A stretch of 64,000 bases of DNA from Massilia phosphatilytica (GTDB lineage Bacteria > Pseudomonadota > Gammaproteobacteria > Burkholderiales > Burkholderiaceae_D), in NCBI RefSeq assembly GCF_002968015.1, contig NZ_PUIP01000004.1, positions 310,001 to 374,000 of the forward strand, given 5' to 3'. Positions within the stretch are counted from its first letter, which is position 1. Each line of letters starts with the position of its first letter. The notes beneath the pieces were generated by a model. It was not told the DNA's origin. It saw only the letters and a list, made by a program, of their open reading frames with translations, and made no database searches. The position numbers and the translations under genes are program-made. Positions 41,344 through 50,936 of this stretch are shown in pieces.

Positions 41344-44250
41344 ATGACCACAGCACAACCCCTCTGTTCCTGGCCCGAGGCCACCCGCCTCGCGGCGCTC
41401 GACCGCTACGGCATCCTCGACACGCCGACGGAAGCCGCCTTCGATGCCATCGTCCGCCTGCTGGCCGACCTGTTCGACGCACCGATCGCCGCCGTCAACC
41501 TGATCGCCGGCGACCGCCAGTGGTTCAAGGCGGAGATCGGCCTGGGCGTGCGCCAGATGCCGCTCGACGATTCCATCTGCAAGTTCGCGCTGCTGGGCGA
41601 CAGCGTGATGGTCGTGCCGGACACGACCTGCGACGCCCGATTCGCCTGCAATCCGCTCGTCACCGGCACGCCGGGCCTGCGTTTCTACGCGGGCGCGCTG
41701 CTGCGCACGCCGGAAGGCATCCCGCTCGGCACCCTGTGCATCCTCGACCTGCGCCCGCGCCCGCAGGGCATCACCGTGCAGCAGCGCCTCGCCCTGCGCA
41801 CCCTGGGCGACCAGGTCATGGCCCTGATGGAACTGCGCCGCGCGGAACACGAGCGGCACACGGCCGAACAGGCGCTGCGCCGCACGCGTGCGGAACTGGA
41901 TGAAACCCGCCAGACGGCGCGCGCCCTGCGCAACCGGCTCGACGCGCTGCTGGCCGCGGCGCCGGTCGGCATCAGCTATGCGGACCGCGACGGCAAGCTG
42001 GTGCTGTGCAACGACGAGCTGGAACGCCTGTGGGGCGACTACCCGCGCACGTCCAGCGTCGCCGACTACGCGGAATGGAAAGGGTGGTGGGCCGATCATT
42101 CGGAACGCCATGGCCGCGCGGTTGCGCCGGACGAATGGGCCCAGGCCAGGGCGCTGCGCGGCGAGCGGGCGGACGGCGATGTGATCGACATCGAACCGTT
42201 CCACACGCCGGGCCGGCGCCGCACTGTGATCATGCGCGCGGCGCCCGTGCTCGGTGCGAACGGCGACATCGCCGGTTCCGTCACCGCCGTCATGGACATC
42301 ACGAACCAGGTGCGCACGGAAAGCGCGGCGCAGGCCTGGCGCGCGCGCCTGGAAGCGATTCTCGAGGCGGGTGAGGTCGGCACGTGGATGCTGGACTTGA
42401 AGACGGGGCGCGTGCACGCGGATGCGAACGTCGCGGCCATGTTTTCCGTGACGTCCGGCCTGGACGCGGACGGCGCCCCGATCGACGACTACCTGCGCGC
42501 GATCCACCCGGACGACATCGGCAACGTGCGCGCGAGCCTGGAACGGGCGGTGGCGGCGCGCGAGCCGCACCAACTCGTACACCGCGTGCGCGCCCGCGAC
42601 GGCGTCGTCCGCACCGTCAACGCGCGCGGCCGCGTGGAGGTCGACGAGACCGGCGCGCCCGTGCGCATGGCCGGCGTCGTGTTCGACATCACGCGTCAGG
42701 CCGCGGCGGAGGCCGACCTGCGTTCCAGCGAATCGGCGCGGCGCGCGGGGGAACAGCGCTACCGTACGGTGCTCGAATCGATCGACGTCGGCTTTTGCAT
42801 CATCGAGATGGTGTTCGACGCGGCCGGCGAGCCATACGACTACCGCATGCTCGAAGTGAATCCCGCGTTCGCGCGGCACACGGGGCTCGCCGACGCGACC
42901 GGCAAGACGATCCGCGAACTCCTGCCCGCGCACGACATCCGCTGGTCGCGCATTTATGGCCGCGTGGCGAAGACGGGCCTGCCCGTTCGAATCGAACAAT
43001 ACACGTCCAATCTTGGACGCTGGCTGGACGTGTACGCGGCGCGCCTGGGCGATGCCGACAGCCGCCAGGTCGCCGTCTTCCTGCGCGACGTGACGGAGGA
43101 GCGCGCGCGCAGCGAGACCTTGCGCGACCTCGCGGACAATCTCGCCGAAGCGAACCGGCGCCAGTCCGAATTCCTCGCGACGCTCGCGCACGAGCTGCGC
43201 AACCCGCTCGCGCCCGTGCGCACGGGCCTGGACCTGCTGCGCATCGGCGCCGACAAGCCGGACGTGCTCGCGCGCGTGCGACCGATGATGGAGCGCCAGG
43301 TCAACCACCTCGTGCACCTCGTCGACGACCTGCTCGACCTGGCGCGCATCAACAGCGGCAAGGTCGAGCTGAAGAAGGCCGTCGTGCCGCTGAAGGACGT
43401 CGTACTGCGCGCGATCGAGATGACCTTGCCGGTGATCGAGGCGAAGCGTCACGAGTTCCACGTCGACGTAGGCGACGAACCGCTCGCGGTGTGCGCTGAC
43501 GCCACCCGCCTCGCGCAGGTCATCGGCAACCTGCTGACCAATGCGGCCAAGTACACGCCGGAGGGCGGCAGCGTCGGCCTCGGCGTGCGGCGCACGGGAA
43601 ACCGGGTGCGCATCGAGGTCGCCGACAGCGGTATCGGCATCCCGGAGGCGGCGTTGCCGCGCATCTTCGACATGTTCACGCAGGTCGGGCGCCATCCCGA
43701 GCAGGAATCGGGCGGCCTGGGCATCGGTCTCCATCTCGTGCGCCAGATGACGGAACTGCACGGCGGCACCGTGCGGGCTCACAGCGCGGGTGCCGGCAAG
43801 GGCAGCACCTTCATCGTGGAGCTGCCGCTGGTGTCGCCTTCGCATCCGCCGCCGCCGCACCTGGACGAGAGCGCGGAGCAGACCCCGGTCGGCCTGCGCA
43901 TCCTCGTCGCGGACGATAACGCGGATGCGGCCGAACTGCTGCGTGAACTGCTGGCGCGGCATGGTCACACCGTGGACGTCGTCGGCAACGGCCACGCCGC
44001 CCTGGAAGCGGCGGCCCGCGTGAAACCCGACGTCGCGCTGTTGGACATCGGCATGCCGGGCCTGAACGGCCACGACGTCGCCCGCCAGCTGCGCGCGCAA
44101 CCGGGCACGCGCGCGACACGTCTCGTGGCGCTGTCCGGCTGGGGCGCCGACGCCGACCGGGCGCGTTCGGCCGACGCCGGCTTCGACTGCCATCTCACCA
44201 AGCCCGTCGAACTGCAGGCCCTCCTCGACATCGTGGGTGGCCGCCGCTGA
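41344..44250 (+). CDS. hybrid sensor histidine kinase with GAF, three PAS and a receiver
   Basis: Soluble-looking hybrid kinase of 968 residues. A GAF domain lies at about 25-150 (GDRQWFKAEIGLG; LDDSICKFALL), a coiled coil at about 160-200, and PAS domains at about 205-320, 335-450 and 475-590. The HisKA domain has His616 in TLAHELRNPLAPV; the ATPase has NLLTNAAKYTP, DSGIGIP and GGLGIGLHLV. The C-terminal receiver has Asp901 (LLDIGMPG). The HELRNPLAP H box separates it from the two HDFNN kinases in this window. The start was moved from a GTG at 41287 to the ATG at 41344, where the conserved GAF lead begins. Confidence 0.92.
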   Translation: MTTAQPLCSWPEATRLAALDRYGILDTPTEAAFDAIVRLLADLFDAPIAAVNLIAGDRQWFKAEIGLGVRQMPLDDSICKFALLGDSVMVVPDTTCDARFACNPLVTGTPGLRFYAGALLRTPEGIPLGTLCILDLRPRPQGITVQQRLALRTLGDQVMALMELRRAEHERHTAEQALRRTRAELDETRQTARALRNRLDALLAAAPVGISYADRDGKLVLCNDELERLWGDYPRTSSVADYAEWKGWWADHSERHGRAVAPDEWAQARALRGERADGDVIDIEPFHTPGRRRTVIMRAAPVLGANGDIAGSVTAVMDITNQVRTESAAQAWRARLEAILEAGEVGTWMLDLKTGRVHADANVAAMFSVTSGLDADGAPIDDYLRAIHPDDIGNVRASLERAVAAREPHQLVHRVRARDGVVRTVNARGRVEVDETGAPVRMAGVVFDITRQAAAEADLRSSESARRAGEQRYRTVLESIDVGFCIIEMVFDAAGEPYDYRMLEVNPAFARHTGLADATGKTIRELLPAHDIRWSRIYGRVAKTGLPVRIEQYTSNLGRWLDVYAARLGDADSRQVAVFLRDVTEERARSETLRDLADNLAEANRRQSEFLATLAHELRNPLAPVRTGLDLLRIGADKPDVLARVRPMMERQVNHLVHLVDDLLDLARINSGKVELKKAVVPLKDVVLRAIEMTLPVIEAKRHEFHVDVGDEPLAVCADATRLAQVIGNLLTNAAKYTPEGGSVGLGVRRTGNRVRIEVADSGIGIPEAALPRIFDMFTQVGRHPEQESGGLGIGLHLVRQMTELHGGTVRAHSAGAGKGSTFIVELPLVSPSHPPPPHLDESAEQTPVGLRILVADDNADAAELLRELLARHGHTVDVVGNGHAALEAAARVKPDVALLDIGMPGLNGHDVARQLRAQPGTRATRLVALSGWGADADRARSADAGFDCHLTKPVELQALLDIVGGRR

Positions 44251-44256
44251 CACGCC

Positions 44257-44513
44257 GGGGTCACACACCGGGGTCAGACCCCAATCTTTGGGTTTTAAAC
44301 TTCGGGGTCAGACCCCGTTTTCCGGCAAATTCGGGGTCAGAGCACTTTTTCGCACCATGGCTCCACGGGATGCTTCTTACAGAGGCGACGCCAGTCCACC
44401 CCGTGGCCCGGCCCATATCGAGGGTGGGCCGGCAAAACTGTTGGCACCGCGACATTGTCCAAAAATGTGCTCTGACCCCGAATTTTCGGCGAAATGTGCT
44501 CTGACCCCGAATT
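44257..44513. mobile_element. inverted-repeat cassette of GGGGTCAG palindromes (REP/REPIN-like)
   Basis: Left side: GGGGTCAGACCCC at 44270-44282 and 44304-44316, then GGGGTCAGAGCAC at 44333-44345. Right side: the reverse form GTGCTCTGACCCC at 44467-44479 and 44496-44508. An 18-base copy (AATTCGGGGTCAGAGCAC) occurs exactly at 44328-44345 and, inverted, at 44467-44484 and 44496-44513. Doublets on both sides are spaced 29 bases. The 121-bp core holds a short open frame on the minus strand that ends inside the left repeat. No transposase is present, so it looks like a non-autonomous element. Confidence 0.65.
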
Positions 44514-44522
44514 TTGGCAAGT

Positions 44523-44550
44523 AAAAAAAAGCCCCGGGGTCACCGGGGCT
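44523..44550 (-). terminator. intrinsic terminator of the MFS transporter gene
   Basis: On the minus strand AGCCCCGG pairs with CCGGGGCT around a five-base loop and is followed by eight T (plus-strand A 44523-44530). It lies 31 bp past the stop of the transporter gene. Confidence 0.9.
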
Positions 44551-44580
44551 CAAGCTCTGCTCTATATATGGACGTGCTGC

Positions 44581-45927
44581 TCAGTTGCGGATCTCGAGCG
44601 CCCGGTTCAGGCTCAGCGCGGCCAGCGAACCGACGGCGCCGGACAGCAGGTACAGGCTGACGTAGCCGAGGCCGAAGTTGGCGGCCAGGCCCAGCGCCAC
44701 GAGCGGGGCGAACGCGGCGCCGACCAGCCACGCGAGGTCCGACGTGAGGGCGGCGCCCGTGTAGCGGTATTGCGGCAGGAAGTTCGACGTCACGGCGCCC
44801 GAAGCCTGGCCGTACGAGAGGCCCAGCAGCAGGAAGCCCACCAGGATGAACGTGTTCTGGCCAGTCACGCCGCCATCCATCAGGGTCGGGATGAAGCCGG
44901 AGAACAGCGCGATCAGCGCGGCCAGCGTGCCGAGCGTGTTGCGGCGGCCGAACTTGTCGGCGATGAGGCCCGACGCCAGCACGCCGACGATGCCCAGGCC
45001 CGCGCCCATCATCTGGACTTCGAGGAATTGCGGCATCGACCGGGTGTCGTACAGCTGGATCCACGACAGCGGGAACACGGTCACCAGGTGGAACAGCGCG
45101 TAGCTGGCCAGGGCGGCGAGGGCGCCGATGACGATGTTCGTGCCCTGGTTGCCGATCACTTCGCGGGCGGGAGCCGGATCCAGCTCATGCTCGTCGAGCA
45201 GGTGGGTGTAGTCCGGCGTCGAGACGAGGCGCAGGCGGGCGAACAGGGCGACGACGTTGATCGCGAACGCGACGTAGAACGGATAACGCCAGCCCCAGAC
45301 GAGGAAGTCGTCCTGCGACAGCTCGGCCATCAGGTACGAAAACAGTCCCGCCGCGATGATGAATCCCGTTGGTGCGCCAAGTTGTCCCAACATGGCGTAC
45401 CATCCTCGCTTGTTTTGCGGCGCGTTCAGCGCCAGGAGCGACGGCAGCCCGTCCCACGAGCCGCCCTGGGCGACGCCCTGGCCGATGCGCAGGATGGCGA
45501 GGGCGACGATGGACCACTCGCCCCAGCGCGAATAGGTGGGCAGCATCGAGATGGCGACCGTGGCGGAGCCCATCAGGAAGAGGGCGATGGTCAGCTTGAT
45601 CTCGCGACTGTAATGACGCTGGATGACCATGAAGACCAGCGACGCGATCGGCCTGGCCACATACGCCAGGGCGAAGATGGCAAACGAGTAAAGCGTACCT
45701 TCAAGCCGGTCCGCGAACGGGAAGAACACGGCGGGAAAAACGAGCACCGAAGCGATCGCGTAAACGAAGAAGTCGAAGTATTCGGAAGCGCGGCCGATGA
45801 CGACGCCGACCGCGATCTCACCCGGGGCGATGTGCGTGCCGCGGGTATTGATGTTCCGGGCCCCGGAGTGGGGTGCTGTGATTGGAGCGGCTCCTGCGCC
45901 GCCGTACGTGTTCGGGGTGCCTTGCAT
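44581..45927 (-). CDS. MFS transporter of the metabolite:H+ symporter type
   Basis: Twelve-helix major facilitator of 448 residues. The N-terminal IGRASEYFDFFVYAIASVL and the following FPFADRLEGTLYSFAIFALAYVARP match the MHS group that imports organic acids or osmolytes. The loop 8-9 motif appears as GLIADKFGRRNTL. The N-terminal tail of about 30 residues is hydrophilic. The SD is AAGGAGA. A strong terminator follows at 44523-44550. The substrate cannot be read from sequence. Confidence 0.9.
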   Translation of the reverse strand: MQGTPNTYGGAGAAPITAPHSGARNINTRGTHIAPGEIAVGVVIGRASEYFDFFVYAIASVLVFPAVFFPFADRLEGTLYSFAIFALAYVARPIASLVFMVIQRHYSREIKLTIALFLMGSATVAISMLPTYSRWGEWSIVALAILRIGQGVAQGGSWDGLPSLLALNAPQNKRGWYAMLGQLGAPTGFIIAAGLFSYLMAELSQDDFLVWGWRYPFYVAFAINVVALFARLRLVSTPDYTHLLDEHELDPAPAREVIGNQGTNIVIGALAALASYALFHLVTVFPLSWIQLYDTRSMPQFLEVQMMGAGLGIVGVLASGLIADKFGRRNTLGTLAALIALFSGFIPTLMDGGVTGQNTFILVGFLLLGLSYGQASGAVTSNFLPQYRYTGAALTSDLAWLVGAAFAPLVALGLAANFGLGYVSLYLLSGAVGSLAALSLNRALEIRN

Positions 45928-46032
45928 GTTCTTCGTCTCCTTATGTCAGCCAACGGCCCGTCGGACCCTCAAAATTGCTACAACACGGAAAGGGTAGGAC
46001 AAAACGTCCAATCGCCAAACGCACGCCGTTGG

Positions 46033-46066
46033 CGTTACATTAGCATGTTATTTTTCCCATGTAACG
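46033..46066 (+). promoter_or_regulatory. inverted repeat just upstream of cyoA
   Basis: CGTTACAT (46033-46040) and ATGTAACG (46059-46066) are perfect 8-base complements separated by 18 bases, ending 12 bp before the cyoA ATG. It could be an operator for a regulator of the oxidase operon or a leader stem. RegA at 52253 is one candidate partner by context only. Confidence 0.45.
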
Positions 46067-46078
46067 TAAAACACAAGC

Positions 46079-47104
46079 ATGATTCCTAAGACCCTCCGTC
46101 GCGGAATGTTCCTCTCTCCACTGTTAGCAGCGCTTGCCGGCTGCAACACGGTGGTGATGAACCCTTCCGGAGACATCGCCAAGCAAGAGGCGCAACTGAT
46201 CATCGTTTCGGTGATCCTGATGCTGCTGATTATCGTCCCCGTCTTCCTCCTGATCGTCTGGTTCGCGTACAAGTACCGCGCCAGCAATACGGAGGCGGCC
46301 TACGAACCGGACTGGGACCACTCGACCAAGCTGGAGCTCGTCATCTGGGGCGCGCCCCTCCTGATCATCATCGTGCTGGGTCTCGTGACCTGGATCTCGA
46401 CGCACAAGCTGGATCCGTACCGTCCGCTGGACCGTATCGCCGAAGGGCGTCCGATCCCGGCGTCCGCGAAGCCGCTGGTCATCCAGGCCGTGGCGATGGA
46501 CTGGAAATGGCTGTTCATCTATCCGGAGCAGGGCATCGCGACGGTGAACGAACTGGTCGTGCCGGTCGACGTGCCGCTCCGGTTCAAGGTCAGCGCGACG
46601 TCGGTGATGAACGCCTTCTATGTGCCGGAACTGGCGGGCATGGTCTACGGCATGCCGGGCATGGAAATCACGCTGAACGCGGTGCAGAACAAGCCCGTGA
46701 CGTCGGTCGGTTTCTCGTCGAACTACAGCGGCGCCGGCTATTCGGACATGCGCTTCGGCTACCGCGGCGTCGCCCAGGGCGATTTCGACGCGTGGGTGCA
46801 GTCGGCCAAGGCTGCCGGCGGCGGCAAGTTGGATCGCGCCAACTACCTGACGCTCGAAAAGCCGAGCATCAAGGAGCCGGTGCGCCGTTACGCGGCCGTC
46901 GATGACGACCTCTACTATCGAATCCTGAACCGCTGCGTCACCGACGGTGTCGTGTGCCAGGACAAGATGATGAACGACGACGCCAAAAAGGCCCGCGAAA
47001 TGGCCATGGTGCGTTACTCGCCCCAACAAGCGGCAACGACCCGCCTGGCCCAGGCCAATGGCGAGGTCTGCACTACGCCCAATGATTCTGTGAAGAAGAA
47101 GTAA
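46079..47104 (+). CDS. cyoA: ubiquinol oxidase (cytochrome bo3-type) subunit II
   Basis: Subunit II of the proton-pumping quinol oxidase, 341 residues. A lipoprotein signal ends at LAGC (Cys22). Two membrane helices follow (about 40-63 and 87-107), then the periplasmic cupredoxin domain at about 125-230. CuA ligand cysteines are absent, as expected for a quinol rather than cytochrome c oxidase. The COX-aromatic C-terminal domain is present. The gene leads cyoABCD; cyoB starts 2 bp after its stop. Confidence 0.95.
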   Translation: MIPKTLRRGMFLSPLLAALAGCNTVVMNPSGDIAKQEAQLIIVSVILMLLIIVPVFLLIVWFAYKYRASNTEAAYEPDWDHSTKLELVIWGAPLLIIIVLGLVTWISTHKLDPYRPLDRIAEGRPIPASAKPLVIQAVAMDWKWLFIYPEQGIATVNELVVPVDVPLRFKVSATSVMNAFYVPELAGMVYGMPGMEITLNAVQNKPVTSVGFSSNYSGAGYSDMRFGYRGVAQGDFDAWVQSAKAAGGGKLDRANYLTLEKPSIKEPVRRYAAVDDDLYYRILNRCVTDGVVCQDKMMNDDAKKAREMAMVRYSPQQAATTRLAQANGEVCTTPNDSVKKK

Positions 47105-47106
47105 TC

Positions 47107-49110
47107 ATGCACGAGCAATTTGACTTAGCGAAGTTGATCTTCGGTCGGCTCAGCTGGGAAGCGATTCCCTACCACGAGCCTATCCTGATCGCGACATTTA
47201 TCGGCGTCCTGCTGGGCGGTATCGTCCTGCTCGGCGTACTCACCAAACTCAAGCTCTGGGGCTATCTCTGGAGCGAGTGGTTCACCAGCATCGACCACAA
47301 GAAGATCGGCATCATGTACATGGTGCTGGGCCTCGTGATGTTCCTGCGCGGCTTTGCCGACGCACTGATGATGCGCGCCCAGCAGGCGTTCTCGTTCGGC
47401 GATTCGCACGGCTTCCTGCCGCCGCACCACTACGACCAGGTCTTCACCGCCCACGGCGTGATCATGATCTTCTTCGTGGCGATGCCGTTCGTGACGGGCC
47501 TGATGAACTACGTGGTGCCGCTGCAGATCGGCGCGCGCGACGTGGCGTTCCCGTTCCTGAACAACTTCTCGTTCTGGATGACGACCGCCGGCGCGATCCT
47601 CGTGATGGCCTCGCTGTTCGTCGGTGAATTCGCCCGTACCGGCTGGCTGGCGTTCCCGCCGCTGTCCGGTATCCTGGCGAGTCCCGACGTGGGCGTCGAC
47701 TACTACATCTGGTCATTGCAGGTGGCGGGTGTCGGCACCTTGCTGTCAGGCGTGAACCTGGTCGTCACCATCATCAAGATGCGCGCCCCGGGCATGGACC
47801 TGATGAAGATGCCGGTGTTCACCTGGACCGCCCTGTGCACCAACATCCTGATCGTGATGGCCTTCCCGATCCTGACCGCGACCCTGGCCATGCTCGGCCT
47901 GGACCGCCTGTTCGACACGCACTTCTTCACGAACGAACTGGGCGGCAACGCCATGATGTACGTGAACCTGATCTGGATCTGGGGCCACCCCGAGGTCTAC
48001 ATCCTGGTGCTGCCGGCCTTCGGCATCTACTCGGAAGTCGTCGCCACGTTCTGCAACAAGCGCCTGTTCGGCTACACGTCGATGGTCTATGCGACCGTCG
48101 TCATCATGGTCCTCTCGTACCTCGTGTGGCTACACCACTTCTTCACGATGGGTTCGGGCGCGAGCGTGAACTCGTTCTTCGGCATCACCACGATGATCAT
48201 CTCGATCCCGACGGGCGCGAAGATCTTCAACTGGCTGTTCACCATGTACAAGGGCCGCATCCGCTATGAACTGCCGATGATGTGGACCGTGTCGTTCATG
48301 ATCACCTTCATCATCGGCGGCATGACCGGCGTGATGCTGGCGGTCCCGTCGGCCGACTTCGTGCTGCACAACTCGCTGTTCCTGATCGCCCACTTCCACA
48401 ACGTGATCATCGGCGGCGTGCTGTTCGGCCTGTTCGCTGGCGTCAACTACTGGTGGCCGAAGATGTTCGGCTTCAAGCTGGACCGTAAATGGGGCGTGTA
48501 CTCGTTCTGGCTGTGGTCGATCGGCTTCTGGGTCGCATTCACCCCGCCGTACATCCTCGGCTTCATGGGCGTCACCCGCCGCATGAGCCACTTCGACGAT
48601 CCGTCGATCCACTACCTGTTCCAGATCTCGCTGGCCGGTACCCTGATGATTGCCGCCGCCATCGGCTGCATGCTGATGCAGATCTTCGTGTCGATCATGA
48701 ACCGCAAGGCGTTGGCCGACGTGACGGGCGATCCGTGGAATGGCCGTACGCTGGAATGGTCGACGTCGTCGCCGCCGCCGGACTACAACTTCGCGTTCAC
48801 CCCGGTCGTGCACGACAACGATTCGTGGGCCGACATGAAGAAGAACGGCTACCTGCGTCCGCTGAAGGACTTCGTCTCGATCCACATGCCGAAGAACACG
48901 TGGGCCGGTCCGGTCATCCCGGGCATCACGTTCGTGATGGCGTTCGGCATCATCTGGCACATGTGGCTGCTGGTCGGCCTGACGTTCGTCGCGATGCTCG
49001 CCGTCGCCATCTACCACACGTTCGATTACAAACGCGACTTCTACATCCCGGCGGACGAAGTGACCCGCACGGAAGAAGAACGCACCCGTTTGCTGGAAGC
49101 CCATGTCTGA
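47107..49110 (+). CDS. cyoB: ubiquinol oxidase subunit I
   Basis: Catalytic subunit of 667 residues with about 14-15 helices holding low-spin heme, the high-spin heme and CuB. Metal sites are visible as [14 protein letters not shown] (low-spin heme His), [17 protein letters not shown] (CuB His and the cross-linked Tyr), WLHHFFTMG (CuB His pair) and [12 protein letters not shown] (heme His). Reduces O2 to water with quinol electrons and pumps protons. Overlaps cyoC by eight bases. Confidence 0.97.
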   Translation: MHEQFDLAKLIFGRLSWEAIPYHEPILIATFIGVLLGGIVLLGVLTKLKLWGYLWSEWFTSIDHKKIGIMYMVLGLVMFLRGFADALMMRAQQAFSFGDSHGFLPPHHYDQVFTAHGVIMIFFVAMPFVTGLMNYVVPLQIGARDVAFPFLNNFSFWMTTAGAILVMASLFVGEFARTGWLAFPPLSGILASPDVGVDYYIWSLQVAGVGTLLSGVNLVVTIIKMRAPGMDLMKMPVFTWTALCTNILIVMAFPILTATLAMLGLDRLFDTHFFTNELGGNAMMYVNLIWIWGHPEVYILVLPAFGIYSEVVATFCNKRLFGYTSMVYATVVIMVLSYLVWLHHFFTMGSGASVNSFFGITTMIISIPTGAKIFNWLFTMYKGRIRYELPMMWTVSFMITFIIGGMTGVMLAVPSADFVLHNSLFLIAHFHNVIIGGVLFGLFAGVNYWWPKMFGFKLDRKWGVYSFWLWSIGFWVAFTPPYILGFMGVTRRMSHFDDPSIHYLFQISLAGTLMIAAAIGCMLMQIFVSIMNRKALADVTGDPWNGRTLEWSTSSPPPDYNFAFTPVVHDNDSWADMKKNGYLRPLKDFVSIHMPKNTWAGPVIPGITFVMAFGIIWHMWLLVGLTFVAMLAVAIYHTFDYKRDFYIPADEVTRTEEERTRLLEAHV

Positions 49111-49738
49111 GATTAACGTAACCCACGCCGGCGCCGCGAGCGCCGACCCGAGCTCGCGCTACTACGTGCGCGAGCACCATCCGGAGAACGGCACGCTGCT
49201 GGGCTTCTGGATCTACCTGATGAGCGACTGCCTCATCTTCGCCTGCCTGTTCGCGACCTATGCCGTCCTGGGCCGCAACTACGCGGGCGGCCCGTCCGGC
49301 GCCGAGATCTTCGAGCTGCCGACTGTGGCACTGAACACCGCGTTCCTGCTGTTCTCGTCGATCACGTATGGCTTCGCCATGCTGGCCGCGCAGAAGAAGA
49401 ACGTCAAAGGCACGCTGGTCTGGCTCGCCATCACCGGCGTGCTGGGCGCCTGCTTCCTGTACCTGGAACTGGACGAGTTCGCGCACCTGATCCACGAAGG
49501 CTTCGGCCCGTGGCGCTCGGGCTTCCTGACCGCGTTCTTCTCGCTGGTCGGCACGCACGGCCTGCACGTGACCTTCGGTATCGTGTGGCTCGTCACCCTG
49601 ATGGTCCAGGTCGGCAAGCACGGCATCCACGCCGCCAACTACCGCCGCCTCGCCTGCCTGTCGATGTTCTGGCACTTCCTGGACGTCATCTGGATCGGCG
49701 TGTTCACCTATGTTTACCTGATGGGAGTCCTGCCATGA
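49103..49738 (+). CDS. cyoC: ubiquinol oxidase subunit III
   Basis: Five-helix subunit III of 211 residues. The helices begin with [18 protein letters not shown], and the segment ending [19 protein letters not shown] carries the conserved HGLH. Supports stable proton pumping of the bo3 oxidase. Its stop overlaps the cyoD start as ATGA (49735-49738). Confidence 0.95.
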   Translation: MSEINVTHAGAASADPSSRYYVREHHPENGTLLGFWIYLMSDCLIFACLFATYAVLGRNYAGGPSGAEIFELPTVALNTAFLLFSSITYGFAMLAAQKKNVKGTLVWLAITGVLGACFLYLELDEFAHLIHEGFGPWRSGFLTAFFSLVGTHGLHVTFGIVWLVTLMVQVGKHGIHAANYRRLACLSMFWHFLDVIWIGVFTYVYLMGVLP

Positions 49739-50145
49739 GCGATCACCACCACGCCCACGGCCACGACCACGGTCATGGCCACCATGACGACGAACTGCAC
49801 GCGCACGGCAGCTTCAAGGATTACACGATCGGCTTCATCCTGTCCGTGATCCTGACGGCGATCCCGTTCTGGCTGGTGATGACCCACCAGCTGGCACCGG
49901 GCACGACCAAGTTCGTGATCCTCGGCTTCGCGGCCGTCCAGGTCGTCGTGCACATGGTCTACTTCCTGCACATGAATTCGAAGTCGGAAGGCGGCTGGAA
50001 CATGATGGCGCTGATCCTCACGGCCATCCTGCTGTTCATCGTCCTGACCGGCTCGATCTGGGTCATGTACCACATGAATGCCAACATGATGCCCAACATG
50101 GGCAATGACGGCAGTTCGGTACACGGCATGCACGACATGCAGTAA
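49735..50145 (+). CDS. cyoD: ubiquinol oxidase subunit IV
   Basis: Small three-helix subunit of 136 residues needed for oxidase assembly. The family segment GSFKDYTIGFILSVILTAIPF and the later HMVYFLHMNSKSE are clear. The N-terminus is very rich in histidine (HHHAHGHDHGHGHH), and Met/His-rich residues end the protein; both could bind copper or other metals. Start at ATG 49735 overlaps the cyoC stop. The SURF1 gene begins within its stop codon (TAATG). Confidence 0.93.
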   Translation: MSDHHHAHGHDHGHGHHDDELHAHGSFKDYTIGFILSVILTAIPFWLVMTHQLAPGTTKFVILGFAAVQVVVHMVYFLHMNSKSEGGWNMMALILTAILLFIVLTGSIWVMYHMNANMMPNMGNDGSSVHGMHDMQ

Positions 50146-50936
50146 TGGCGAGGGACGATCGCGCAGCGGCGCCGGCCGGCCGCAAGGGAGTCTCTCCCGT
50201 ACTGGCAGTGCTGGCACTGCTGCTGATCGTCCTCTTCGCGGGTCTGGGCACCTGGCAGGTGATTCGCCTGCAATGGAAACTGGACCTCATCGCACGCGTG
50301 GAAGCACGCGTGCACGTCGCCCCGGCACCGTTGCCATCGCGCACAAGCTGGGCCGGCATCACTTCCGAATCCGACGAGTACCGCCGCGTCAAGCTGCACG
50401 GTGCTTACCTCTACGCTCTCACCACCCCCGTCCAGGCCCTGACCGAACAGGGCAGCGGCTACTGGCTGCTCACGCCGCTGTGCTCGGAACAGGGGATCGT
50501 CCTCGTCAACCGCGGTTTCATTCCCGCCGAACTGGGCGCGCGCACGCGCTACACGCCGCAGCGCGCCGCCGGAAATCCGTGCGCGGACGCCGGCCCCGCG
50601 GTGGACGTCACGGGCCTCTTGCGCACGAGCGAACGTAACGGCGCCTTCACACGCACGAACGATCCGGCCGCCAACCGCTGGTACACCCGCGACGTGGCCG
50701 CGATCGCAGCTGCACGCGGCTTGAACGCGGCGCCGTTCTTCGTCGACGCCGCCGCGCAGCAAAACCCGCCGGACAGCCCCGACCAGCCGGTCGGCGGCCT
50801 CACGGTCGTCAAATTCCCGAACAGTCACCTCGTGTACGCGTTCACTTGGTATGCTCTTGCCTTGATGGTGGCCGGCGCCTGGTGGCGGGTGGTCCGCCGT
50901 GGGAGCGATACCTCGCATGATGAACGACACGACTGA
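50145..50936 (+). CDS. SURF1 family oxidase assembly protein
   Basis: Assembly factor of 263 residues for heme-copper oxidases. It has the two-helix layout of SURF1: the first helix at about 18-38, ending with LGTWQVIRLQWK, and the last at about 235-250 (YAFTWYALALMVAGAWW). Between them lies the periplasmic domain with GSGYWLLTPL and VLVNRGFIP. Its ATG shares a base with the cyoD stop and its end overlaps the sensor kinase gene by 20 bp, so all are one operon. It probably helps insert heme into CyoB. Confidence 0.92.
   Translation: MARDDRAAAPAGRKGVSPVLAVLALLLIVLFAGLGTWQVIRLQWKLDLIARVEARVHVAPAPLPSRTSWAGITSESDEYRRVKLHGAYLYALTTPVQALTEQGSGYWLLTPLCSEQGIVLVNRGFIPAELGARTRYTPQRAAGNPCADAGPAVDVTGLLRTSERNGAFTRTNDPAANRWYTRDVAAIAAARGLNAAPFFVDAAAQQNPPDSPDQPVGGLTVVKFPNSHLVYAFTWYALALMVAGAWWRVVRRGSDTSHDERHD

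Noticed and set aside
41209..44268. 1019-codon open frame on the minus strand
   Set aside because: Antisense to the GAF/PAS kinase, which has complete catalytic motifs.
44337..44543. 68-codon minus-strand frame as a normal gene
   Set aside because: It begins inside the terminator of the MFS gene and crosses repeat units; kept only as a note in the cassette finding.
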